From Bacteroidota bacterium (lineage in GTDB: Bacteria > Bacteroidota > Bacteroidia > Chitinophagales > Chitinophagaceae), in assembly GCA_023429825.1 (NCBI GenBank), contig JAEZDC010000091.1, positions 1-19,603 of the forward strand: a stretch of DNA of 19,603 bases, given 5' to 3'. Under the pieces are notes generated by a model. It worked only from the letters and a program-made list of their open reading frames with translations. It had not been told where the DNA came from and did no database searches. Below are positions 13,137-19,603 of this stretch, piece by piece (the first letter of the stretch is position 1; every line of letters starts with the position of its first letter). The position numbers and the translations under genes are program-made.

Positions 13137-14213
13137 ATACTGGTCGCCCTTATTGCGTTTTACTTCGGCAACAAAATGTTTTATTTCCTGTTCTTTTTCT
13201 TTTTTACAAATGAGGAGTACGTCATCAGTATCTACTACAATAAAATCATCTAAGCCTTGTAGCAATAGAAGTTTTTCTTTTGATGCAGATATCATGCATT
13301 TGGTTGAATCAATGATGATCACATTATCTCCTGCCACAGCATTATCTAAATAATCCTTTTCGAGATTTTCATAGGCACTGTTCCATGTTCCAAGGTCACT
13401 CCATCCAAATGAAGAAGGGATTACATAAACGTTATCTGCCTTTTCCATTATAGCATAATCAATAGAAACATTTGTACAAAGCGGGTAAATTCTCTCTATT
13501 GCCTCATGCTCACCATCATTATTGAAATGTTGTTTTTCACTTTCAAATAACTCTGCCATTTCGGGCTGAAAATTTTCGAATGCTTTGATGATGTTCTTTA
13601 CCTGCCAAACGAAAATACCTGCGTTCCAAAGAAAATCGCCGCTGGCCAGGAATGTCTGGGCCAGTTCAAGATTTGGTTTTTCGGTGAAGGTTTTTACTTT
13701 ATAAATATTATCAGCTGCAGATATACTATCATGCTGAATATATCCATAACCTGTGTTAGGATGCGTGGGCGTAATTCCAAGTGTTATAAAAGCTTTTATC
13801 TGGCTAACAAAATCAAGGGCTTTAGAACAGATATCCTGGAATGCCGCATTGTCTAATATCAGGTGGTCACTCGGTGCAACGATCAATGATGCTTCAGGAT
13901 CCCTTTGAAAAAGTTTGTAAGAAATATAAGCCACGCATGGTGCCGTATTCTTTCTGCTGGGTTCAGGTAAAATATTCTCCGGGTTGATCCGTGGAAGTTG
14001 TTGGTGAACGATATCAGTATACTCATCAGAAGTAACTACATAGATATTTTCTTCAGGAATGAAGGCAGCAAAGCGTTCATAGGTCCATTGTATAAGTGTT
14101 TTTCCTGTATTTAAAATATCAAGAAATTGTTTAGGAAGTGCTACCCTGCTCTTTGGCCAAAACCTGCTTCCTATACCACCGGCCATAATAGCAACGTACT
14201 GATGTTTATTCAT
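13131..14213 (-). CDS. manC: Mannose-1-phosphate guanylyltransferase
   Basis: Cytosolic nucleotidyltransferase making GDP-mannose from mannose-1-phosphate and GTP, the donor for mannose and fucose in surface glycans. The 360-residue length fits the single-domain form without a fused phosphomannose isomerase. Motifs are MAGGIGSRFWPKSRVALPKQF (10-30), EPSRKNTAPC (83-92), PSDH (113-116), PNTGYGYI (151-158), FTEKP (175-179) and FLWNAGIFVW (193-202); WSDLGTW later is also typical. It starts from ATG 14213. A promoter with both boxes lies directly upstream (14233-14262), so it can be transcribed apart from kdsD, whose stop is at 14269. Its 3' end overlaps the converging small membrane-protein gene. 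Confidence 0.93.
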   Translation of the reverse strand: MNKHQYVAIMAGGIGSRFWPKSRVALPKQFLDILNTGKTLIQWTYERFAAFIPEENIYVVTSDEYTDIVHQQLPRINPENILPEPSRKNTAPCVAYISYKLFQRDPEASLIVAPSDHLILDNAAFQDICSKALDFVSQIKAFITLGITPTHPNTGYGYIQHDSISAADNIYKVKTFTEKPNLELAQTFLASGDFLWNAGIFVWQVKNIIKAFENFQPEMAELFESEKQHFNNDGEHEAIERIYPLCTNVSIDYAIMEKADNVYVIPSSFGWSDLGTWNSAYENLEKDYLDNAVAGDNVIIIDSTKCMISASKEKLLLLQGLDDFIVVDTDDVLLICKKEKEQEIKHFVAEVKRNKGDQYL

Positions 14214-14232
14214 TCGCTTCGCTTAAAGTGGG

Positions 14233-14262
14233 CAAAAGTAAGACGTTGCAGGCTTGTACAAA
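14233..14262 (-). promoter_or_regulatory. Full Bacteroidota promoter (TTTG-N18-TACTTTTG) for manC
   Basis: On the - strand, TTTG (14262-14259) is followed after 18 bases by TACTTTTG (14240-14233), an exact TAnnTTTG, then C. The predicted start gives a short leader of about 13 bases before ATG 14213. It lies in the 55-base gap between kdsD and manC. Confidence 0.6.
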
Positions 14263-14268
14263 ATAATC

Positions 14269-15228
14269 TTATACAATTCCCTCCCGAACGAGGTCGTGTA
14301 AATGAAGCATTCCGAGATATTTTCCATCCTTTTCAACTATCAATTGACTAAGTTCATTTTTGCGAAGCATATCCAAAGCATCTACCGCTAACGCTTCAGG
14401 ATCGATGGTTTTTGGTGATGCAGATGAGATATCCTTTGCTTTGATAGTATTCAAATTATCCCCGTGCTCCAACATTCTCCTGATATCGCCATCAGTTATA
14501 ATTCCAATCACTTTCTCTCCATCTACTACGGCCGCAGCGCCTAATCTCTTTGTACTGATCTCAACGATTATTTCTTTTAGCCCGGCATCTTTGTTTACAC
14601 CTGGTTTTGCATTATTTGGATAAATGTCCTGCACCCGTAAATACAATTTTTTTCCCAGCATGCCACCCGGATGAAATTTTGCAAAATCATTTCCGCTGAA
14701 TCCATTTAGCTCCATCAGGCAAACCGCCAACGCATCACCCATCACCATTTGTGCAGTCGTACTGCTTGTGGGGGCGAGATTGTTAGGACAAGCTTCTTTA
14801 CTAACGGTTGTATTCAGAATATAAGTTGAATGCTTCGCCAAAAATGATTGAGTGTTCCCAACCATCCCTATTAATACATTTCCAAAATTGCGGATCAGCG
14901 GAACCAATACTTTAATCTCAGGGCTTTCTCCGCTTTTACTGATCACAACCACTACATCATCGCTTTGAATCATTCCAAGATCACCGTGAATAGCATCGGC
15001 TGCATGCATGAATAAAGAGGGCGTTCCGGTAGAGTTGAGTGTGGCGACGATCTTCTGAGCGATCACTGCACTTTTTCCTATCCCACTTACAACTAATCTT
15101 CCTTTTGATTGATGAATCGTTTTTACTGCATTTATGAAATCCGCATCAATGAAATTCTTCAAATCACTAATGGACTCTGTTTCTAATTGAATGGTTTTTA
15201 AAGCAGTCTGAATAATTTGCTCATTCAT
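14269..15228 (-). CDS. kdsD: Arabinose-5-phosphate isomerase (KpsF/GutQ/KdsD family)
   Basis: Converts ribulose-5-phosphate to arabinose-5-phosphate, the first committed precursor of Kdo. The 319-residue protein has an N-terminal SIS sugar-isomerase domain (about 30-180) and two CBS domains (about 205-255 and 265-316). Motifs are VSGIGKSAVIAQK (47-59), FMHAADAIHGDLGM (73-86), ISKSGESPE (96-104), APTSSTTAQMVMGDALA (152-168) and HPGGMLGK (186-193). I chose ATG 15228; the TTG at 15237 lies inside the upstream promoter box. It shares the Kdo pathway with kdsB and kdnB 11-13 kb to the left. manC follows on the same strand. Members of the family can serve capsule rather than LPS, so kpsF is the alternative name. 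Confidence 0.93.
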   Translation of the reverse strand: MNEQIIQTALKTIQLETESISDLKNFIDADFINAVKTIHQSKGRLVVSGIGKSAVIAQKIVATLNSTGTPSLFMHAADAIHGDLGMIQSDDVVVVISKSGESPEIKVLVPLIRNFGNVLIGMVGNTQSFLAKHSTYILNTTVSKEACPNNLAPTSSTTAQMVMGDALAVCLMELNGFSGNDFAKFHPGGMLGKKLYLRVQDIYPNNAKPGVNKDAGLKEIIVEISTKRLGAAAVVDGEKVIGIITDGDIRRMLEHGDNLNTIKAKDISSASPKTIDPEALAVDALDMLRKNELSQLIVEKDGKYLGMLHLHDLVREGIV

Positions 15229-15234
15229 GGTTTG

Positions 15235-15242
15235 CAAAGGTA
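15235..15242 (-). promoter_or_regulatory. Bacteroidota -7 promoter box (TACCTTTG) for kdsD
   Basis: On the - strand this is an exact TAnnTTTG box followed by C, with its last base 7 bases upstream of ATG 15228. Such close spacing predicts a leaderless or nearly leaderless mRNA. No TTG is at the usual -33 spacing. Confidence 0.45.
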
Positions 15243-15299
15243 AACTTTAACAACTAAGTGTTGAAGCAAGAACGGTTTTCAATTAACTTCGTCACCCTT

Positions 15300-15395
15300 T
15301 CAAAAAATGGCCTTAAGCCGTTCGAAGAAACCGGGTTTGACCGGTACTTTCGGTTTACTCACCACAGCAGTAAAATTTAGCGATAGTTCCGGCAA
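15300..15395 (-). CDS. Possible very short ORF upstream of kdsD, 31 codons
   Basis: On the - strand a TTG-initiated frame encodes 31 residues, with a Lys/Pro segment SKPKVPVKPG followed by an amphipathic end FFERLKAIF. The composition looks natural, but there is no ATG and no ribosome site. The same DNA on the + strand has a 43-codon ATG frame (15307-15438) ending one base before the recQ ATG. At most one is likely to be real; I slightly favour the - strand for its residue pattern. Otherwise the recQ/kdsD gap (15238-15439) holds only the kdsD promoter. Confidence 0.15.
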   Translation of the reverse strand: MPELSLNFTAVVSKPKVPVKPGFFERLKAIF

Positions 15396-15439
15396 AGATT
15401 GTTATCTTATTGTTTTGTTTAATGTGATAAAGGATTAAA

Positions 15440-17722
15440 ATGCCGACAAGTAAAAAAGCCCCCGCTAAAGTAACTGCAAGATCTACCACCAAAAAAATTG
15501 CGGTTAAGGCAAAGGCGAAGAATACATCTCACTCTTACGATATACATGCAGGGCTTGAGCAATATTTTGGTTTTGATAAATTTAAAGGAACCCAGGAAGA
15601 GTCGATCAATAGTTTAATGAGCGGTAACGATACGTTTGTGATCATGCCTACGGGTGGCGGTAAAAGTCTTTGTTATCAACTGCCTGCTATGTTGATGGAA
15701 GGTGTCGCGATCGTGGTCTCTCCGCTTATAGCCTTGATGAAAAACCAGGTTGATCTTGTAAGAGGCTATAGTGAGAAGGATGATGTGGCCCATTTCCTGA
15801 ATTCATCTCTCAATAAAACGCAACAGCGAGAAGTAAAAGATGATTTGACGGCGGGTAAAACGAAACTATTATATGTAGCTCCCGAAACTTTGACGAAGCA
15901 GGAAAATCTTGACTTCTTCTCTGATCTGAGAATCTCATTCTTTGCAGTTGATGAAGCACACTGTATCTCAGAATGGGGGCATGATTTCAGGCCGGAGTAT
16001 AGAAGGCTAAGGGAAATGATGGATATCATCAATCCTGATATTCCTGTAATTGCTTTAACTGCTACTGCAACACCAAAAGTTCAAAGCGATATTGTAAAGA
16101 ACTTAGGATTGCGAAACCCCAACATCTTTATATCATCTTTCAATAGAAGTAATCTTTACTACGAAATACAGCCAAAGGTGAAGATCGATCAAACGATCAA
16201 ACACATTGTTCGGTTCATTTCGCAGAACAAAGGAAAGAGTGGGATCATCTATACGCTCAATCGAAAAACTACAGAAGAGCTTGCACAGATCTTAATGGCA
16301 AATGGCGTAAAAGCTGTGGCCTATCATGCCGGCTTAGAATCTAAGCTGAGAGCAGAAAGACAAGATCAGTTTCTGAACGAAGATGTGCAGGTGATCGTGG
16401 CGACCATCGCATTCGGAATGGGTATCGATAAACCGGATATTCGTTTTGTCATCCATTATAATATTCCAAAATCAATTGAGAATTATTACCAGGAAACAGG
16501 TAGAGCAGGAAGAGACGGTCTGGAAGGGAAGTGCATTCTGTATTATTCACATAAAGATGTTGCGAAGCTTGAGCATTTAATGCGAGATAAACCGCTCAGC
16601 GAAAGAGAAGTTGGTGCTCAGCTAATCAACGAAACACTTGCCTACGCGGAAACATCAGTTTGCCGCAGGAGAATATTGCTGCATTATTTCGGTGAGAACT
16701 GGGCGACTGAAAATTGCGGAAACTGTGATAACTGCCTTCATCCAAAAGAAAAAGTGGAAGCGAAAGATGAAGTTATAAAAGCACTGAAAGTTATAAAAGC
16801 GCTGGACGAAAGATTCCCCACTGAATATGTTGTTACAGTTCTTACTGGAAGGCCAAACCCGCAAGTGCAGATGTTCCGTCATGATGGATTGGATGTATAT
16901 GCGTCCGGAACTGACCAGGAGCCCCATTTCTGGAATAGCCTGATCCGTCAAATGCTACTCGAAAACCTGATTAAAAAAGATATTGAAGAATATGGTTTAT
17001 TAAAGATCACTGAGAAAGGTGAAAAATTCCTGAAGAAACCTTCATCATTCAAGATCGTAATGAACAATTTGTTTGAAGATGCAAACGCAGATGATGAAGA
17101 GAGTGATGGCGGAGGAAGTGGCGCTGCTGCAGACGATAAGTTGTTTGAAATGCTGAAAGAGTTGCGCCAGAAAGAAGCGAAAAAGAAAGGTTTACCTCCG
17201 TTTGTTGTATTTCTTGAATCATCATTGCAGGATATGGCCACGATGTATCCAACAACGGTTGCAGAATTAGAAAAGTGCCAGGGCGTAAGTAAAGGGAAAG
17301 CTATCCGGTACGGAAGGCCTTTCGTTGAAATGATCTCCGCTTACGTTGAAGAAAATGGTATCGAAAGACCCGATGATTTTGTTATGAAGAGCGTTGCGAA
17401 TAAAAGCAACAACAAAATTTATATCATACAAAATGTTGACAAGAAGATACCGCTGGAAACTATTGCCAGAAACAAGGACCTACGTTTAGATAATCTGCTG
17501 GAAGAAATGGAGACGATTGTGGCAAGTGGAACAAAGCTCAATCTCGATTATGCTATAGATGATATGTTAGATGATGATGAGCAGGATGAGATCATAGATT
17601 ATTTCAGAAGTTGTGATACATCTTCTTTGCAAGTTGCCCAGGAAGAGTTAACAGATGGTGATTATAATTGGGAGCAATTGAAGATCATGCGGATCAAGTT
17701 CTTAAGTGAATACGGTAATTAG
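15440..17722 (+). CDS. recQ: ATP-dependent DNA helicase RecQ
   Basis: 3'-5' DNA helicase for recombination and fork repair, 760 residues, longer than the ~610 of E. coli. Residues 1-30 are a Lys/Ala-rich basic tail. The helicase core has motif 0 around FGFDKFKGTQEESI, Walker A TGGGKS (71-76), the DEAH box (171-174), TATATP (207-212) and motif VI QETGRAGRDG (351-360). The RecQ zinc site uses C408, C426, C429 and C432. An RQC winged-helix region covers about 440-540. An acidic Gly/Ser linker (546-565) precedes an HRDC domain (about 567-640). The last ~110 residues (KIYIIQNVDKKIPLETIARNKDL and an acidic stretch) look like an extra helix-turn-helix module seen in Bacteroidota RecQ. It is divergent from kdsD. 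Confidence 0.96.
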   Translation: MPTSKKAPAKVTARSTTKKIAVKAKAKNTSHSYDIHAGLEQYFGFDKFKGTQEESINSLMSGNDTFVIMPTGGGKSLCYQLPAMLMEGVAIVVSPLIALMKNQVDLVRGYSEKDDVAHFLNSSLNKTQQREVKDDLTAGKTKLLYVAPETLTKQENLDFFSDLRISFFAVDEAHCISEWGHDFRPEYRRLREMMDIINPDIPVIALTATATPKVQSDIVKNLGLRNPNIFISSFNRSNLYYEIQPKVKIDQTIKHIVRFISQNKGKSGIIYTLNRKTTEELAQILMANGVKAVAYHAGLESKLRAERQDQFLNEDVQVIVATIAFGMGIDKPDIRFVIHYNIPKSIENYYQETGRAGRDGLEGKCILYYSHKDVAKLEHLMRDKPLSEREVGAQLINETLAYAETSVCRRRILLHYFGENWATENCGNCDNCLHPKEKVEAKDEVIKALKVIKALDERFPTEYVVTVLTGRPNPQVQMFRHDGLDVYASGTDQEPHFWNSLIRQMLLENLIKKDIEEYGLLKITEKGEKFLKKPSSFKIVMNNLFEDANADDEESDGGGSGAAADDKLFEMLKELRQKEAKKKGLPPFVVFLESSLQDMATMYPTTVAELEKCQGVSKGKAIRYGRPFVEMISAYVEENGIERPDDFVMKSVANKSNNKIYIIQNVDKKIPLETIARNKDLRLDNLLEEMETIVASGTKLNLDYAIDDMLDDDEQDEIIDYFRSCDTSSLQVAQEELTDGDYNWEQLKIMRIKFLSEYGN

Positions 17723-17836
17723 TTTTCTAAAATTTTTAAAAAGCCCTTTTTTGATTGCAGAAGCCAAAAACATATCAGCATTGGACAAAATGTTAAAAGC
17801 TGCTTTGTAGTAAGCGGCCGTTAATATATTTTGAAG

Positions 17837-17989
17837 ATGAATCCAAAATCCAATGCCATGAAACCAACTTTTAAAATCAAAAAAAGGAGAAATGCCTCCT
17901 TCGGAGATCTGCTCCAAAAGCTGTCACTCTTATTCGAAACTCCGGAAAAAAGACAATTCCGTAGATTGAAAGAGTTCATTGCTAACTAA
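17837..17989 (+). CDS. Small basic hypothetical protein, 50 residues
   Basis: An ATG-started 50-codon ORF in the 363-base gap between recQ and the PLP enzyme. The product is basic (MKPTFKIKKRRNASFGDLL near the start, TPEKRQFRRLKEFIAN at the end) with an amphipathic middle (LLQKLSLLFE). No domain is recognised. A rho-independent terminator begins six bases after its stop, and a TTTG (17804-17807) with a near-match TATATTTTG (17825-17833) stands 17 bases apart just upstream, so it looks like a self-contained transcription unit. A second in-frame ATG 7 codons in is an alternative start. The strand arrangement, terminator and charge pattern favour a real gene; the function is unknown. Confidence 0.55.
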   Translation: MNPKSNAMKPTFKIKKRRNASFGDLLQKLSLLFETPEKRQFRRLKEFIAN

Positions 17990-17994
17990 ATTTG

Positions 17995-18024
17995 AGTCCT
18001 GCCAAAAGCGGGACTTTTTATTTA
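17995..18024 (+). terminator. Rho-independent terminator after the 50-residue small ORF
   Basis: An 8-bp stem (17995-18002 with 18008-18015, one G-T wobble) with a CAAAA loop is followed by TTTTTATTTA. It ends either the small ORF transcript or read-through from recQ. Confidence 0.82.
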
Positions 18025-18085
18025 TGGAGGATATGATATAAGCAGAAAGGTCAAATTGCTTAACTTTCGATATTAACTTTTTGTT

Positions 18086-19381
18086 ATGTCATCTTCCCGC
18101 CGAAACTTCCTGCAGCAATTTGGTGCTTTAACTTTTGCCTTTAGTGCTAATAGTCTTTTCAATCAATCTTATGCAGGGGCTATTGAAAATGCCAATTTCA
18201 AAATTCTAAACCTTTCTCCTGAACAAGCTGCTGCAGATGAGGATTATTGGACAGTGATACAGCAGGCTTATACAGTTAATCCAAATCTTATTAATCTCAA
18301 CAATGGTGGGGTTAGCCCTTCACCCAAAGTGGTCCAGGAGGCGGTTGAGAGATACAACCGGCTTGCAAACGAAGGTCCATCATATTATATGTGGAGGATC
18401 ATTGACCAGGGAAGAGAACCTTTACGCCAAAAGCTGGCTGAACTGGCAGGATGTGATGCAGAAGAGATCGCAATTAATAGAAACTCAACCGAGGCCTTGA
18501 ATACTGTGATATATGGATTACCATTGAAGGTGGGCGATGAAGTAATAGGCACAAAACAGGATTATCCAAACATGATCAATGCATGGAAGCAAAGACAGGA
18601 AAGAGAAGGCATTAAGTACACACAGATAAGTTTTGATTTTCCAATAGAAAATGATGAAATGATTGTTGCGGCATTTGAAAAAGCGATCACACCAAAAACC
18701 AGATTACTGCACATTACCCATGTTGTAAATTGGGTGGGCCAGATATTGCCTGTTAGAAAGATTGCGGATATGGCACATTCAAAAGGCATAGAGGTGTTGG
18801 TAGATGGCGCTCATAGTTTTGGATTGCTCGATTTCAACATTACTGATCTTCATGCAGATTATTTTGGGTCATCACTGCATAAGTTTCTCAGCGCACCTAT
18901 CGGAAGTGGACTACTGTGGATCAAAAAGGAAAAGATTGAAAAGATATGGCCTTTGGTATGTAATGACCAGCCTAAAAGCGGTGATATAAGAAAGTTTGAA
19001 AGTCTTGGAACCCGCAGCTTTCCCATTGAACAGGGAATAGGAGAAGCCATAAATTTTCATAATGCCATTGGAAAAAAGAGAAAAGAAGAAAGGATCAGGT
19101 ATTTGAAAAACTATTGGGCCCAGAAAGTTCAAGGTCTTCCAAAAGTAAAATTGCACACCTCTTTAAAATCAAATTATTCATGTGCAATTTGCGGAGTAAC
19201 TGTTGATGGGATGGCACCTCAGCAACTTGACCAGGAACTTTTTAATAAATACAAAATTCATACTGTAGGAATTAGCTGGGAAAATATCAATTGCGTAAGA
19301 GTAACGCCTCATGTCTATACACGTTTACAGGACCTGGACAAATTAGTTAAGGCAATTACCGAAATCTCAAATAAGGCTTAA
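18086..19381 (+). CDS. Aminotransferase class V-fold PLP-dependent enzyme with Tat signal
   Basis: A 431-residue fold-type I PLP enzyme of the class V family (isopenicillin-N-epimerase / cysteine-desulfurase-like); the reaction is unknown. Residues 1-30 are a twin-arginine signal: SRRNFLQ at 4-10, a hydrophobic stretch GALTFAFSANSLF, and a likely cleavage after SYA (28-30). The catalytic core shows LNNGGVSPSP (71-80), NSTEALN (133-139, phosphate binding), D240 with H243 in VDGAHSFG (PLP ring), and the Schiff-base K266 in SSLHKFLSAPIGSG. Tat export would allow folding with PLP in the cytosol before transport. A leftward amidase gene converges from the right. It is not KdnA: that enzyme belongs to the DegT family, whereas this one has class V motifs. 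Confidence 0.88.
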   Translation: MSSSRRNFLQQFGALTFAFSANSLFNQSYAGAIENANFKILNLSPEQAAADEDYWTVIQQAYTVNPNLINLNNGGVSPSPKVVQEAVERYNRLANEGPSYYMWRIIDQGREPLRQKLAELAGCDAEEIAINRNSTEALNTVIYGLPLKVGDEVIGTKQDYPNMINAWKQRQEREGIKYTQISFDFPIENDEMIVAAFEKAITPKTRLLHITHVVNWVGQILPVRKIADMAHSKGIEVLVDGAHSFGLLDFNITDLHADYFGSSLHKFLSAPIGSGLLWIKKEKIEKIWPLVCNDQPKSGDIRKFESLGTRSFPIEQGIGEAINFHNAIGKKRKEERIRYLKNYWAQKVQGLPKVKLHTSLKSNYSCAICGVTVDGMAPQQLDQELFNKYKIHTVGISWENINCVRVTPHVYTRLQDLDKLVKAITEISNKA

Positions 19382-19414
19382 TGAAATTTTGTTCAACAGT
19401 AACGCTCACTATAC

Positions 19415-19448
19415 AAAAAGCTGCAATGTCCCGTCCAACATTACAGCT
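19415..19448 (-). terminator. Rho-independent terminator of the leftward amidase gene
   Basis: The arms 19419-19429 and 19438-19448 form an 11-bp stem with an 8-base loop. On the - strand the single odd pair is a U-G wobble and the stem runs into a T5 tract (complement of 19415-19419). On the + strand the same position is a C-A mismatch and the tail is poor in T, so it works best leftward. Confidence 0.75.
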
Positions 19449-19475
19449 CTTGATTCTTTATAACCAATCTTTGGA

Positions 19476-19603
19476 TCATTTGAACATTTCCGGATGAGCA
19501 TCCTCATAAGGAGTCGCATCCTGGAAAGCTTTTACAACAGCTAAAAGAGTCGCATCCTCGTAAAGCTTACCAACGAAGGTTATACTTGTAGGCAAGTTAT
19601 TTC
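19476..19603 (-). CDS. Amidase (GatA-like amidase signature family), C-terminal fragment
   Basis: The last 41-42 residues of a protein whose 5' part lies beyond the right edge. The frame reads NNLPTSITFVGKLYEDATLLAVVKAFQDATPYEDAHPEMF before a TGA stop. LPTSITFVGKLYEDATLLAVVKAFQ matches the usual C-terminal end of amidase-signature enzymes (pattern G-P-x-x-ITF-x-G-x-x-YED-x-LL-x-x-x-x-AFQ), which hydrolyse amides with a Ser-Ser-Lys triad located in the missing part. It is probably a stand-alone amidase rather than the tRNA amidotransferase subunit, since such tails with HP-x-(M/F) endings are common in secreted amidases; this is inference. A terminator follows its stop. Confidence 0.75.
   Translation of the reverse strand, partial: NNLPTSITFVGKLYEDATLLAVVKAFQDATPYEDAHPEMFK

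Noticed and set aside
15314..15345. Possible tRNA fragment suggested by a GTTCGAA-like stretch
   Set aside because: No acceptor, D or anticodon arms can be folded around it.
17729..17756. Possible terminator right after recQ (AAAAAGCCCTTTTTT)
   Set aside because: The stem would be almost all A-T with a three-base loop or less, so it is too weak to call.
18086..19381. The PLP enzyme as the missing KdnA partner of KdnB
   Set aside because: It has class V motifs and a Tat signal, whereas KdnA belongs to the cytosolic DegT/DnrJ family, and it is 15 kb away.

Overview
The window looks like chromosomal core sequence from the phylum Bacteroidota, most likely a Chitinophagaceae-type relative. The grounds are AT-rich DNA, several upstream TAnnTTTG boxes of the Bacteroidota sigma factor, few Shine-Dalgarno sequences, lineage-typical families (DUF2480, DUF2007, a carboxypeptidase-regulatory-like-domain secreted protein, a 697-residue PpiD-like foldase) and the protein sequences themselves. 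The genus is an inference. No CRISPR, transposase, integrase, tRNA or rRNA was seen.

Layout. Bases 1-335 are the 3' end of dnaN, closed by a terminator. A rightward group follows: a DUF2007 protein, a membrane fatty-acid-hydroxylase-family enzyme, kdsB (CMP-Kdo synthetase) and a kdnB-like Kdo 8-oxidase. A 330-base noncoding stretch with several complementary segments ends in a bidirectional terminator. Then come a leftward DinB-family gene, rightward corA, and three leftward genes (secreted regulatory-like-domain protein, DUF2480 protein, PpiD-like foldase). A 638-base noncoding region separates leftward ppiD from rightward nadA. It carries promoter boxes, DnaA-box-like 9-mers and a TAA/TAG triplet run beside a very AT-rich stretch, and I flag it as a candidate replication origin. 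After nadA come a SAM methyltransferase and a compact group of an acidic protein, a YpfJ-type zinc metallopeptidase and a small membrane protein, with a perfect FNR-type palindrome upstream. Leftward manC (mannose-1-phosphate guanylyltransferase) and kdsD (arabinose-5-phosphate isomerase) are followed by rightward recQ, a 50-residue basic small ORF with its own terminator, and a Tat-signal PLP enzyme. The right edge holds the C-terminus of a leftward amidase.

How the genes fit together. Three genes serve Kdo/LPS sugar supply: kdsD makes arabinose-5-phosphate, the Kdo precursor; kdsB activates Kdo; kdnB would oxidise Kdo at C8 on the route to the 8-amino sugar Kdo8N. manC adds GDP-mannose for glycans. 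DnaN, RecQ and the candidate origin concern DNA replication and repair. PpiD, the secreted protein, the zinc peptidase and the Tat-exported enzyme act at or beyond the inner membrane. Most of the window is housekeeping. The points most worth checking are the candidate oriC, the Kdo8N arrangement, the FNR-type site with its three-gene group, the structured region after kdnB, and small ORFs of 38 and 50 codons.
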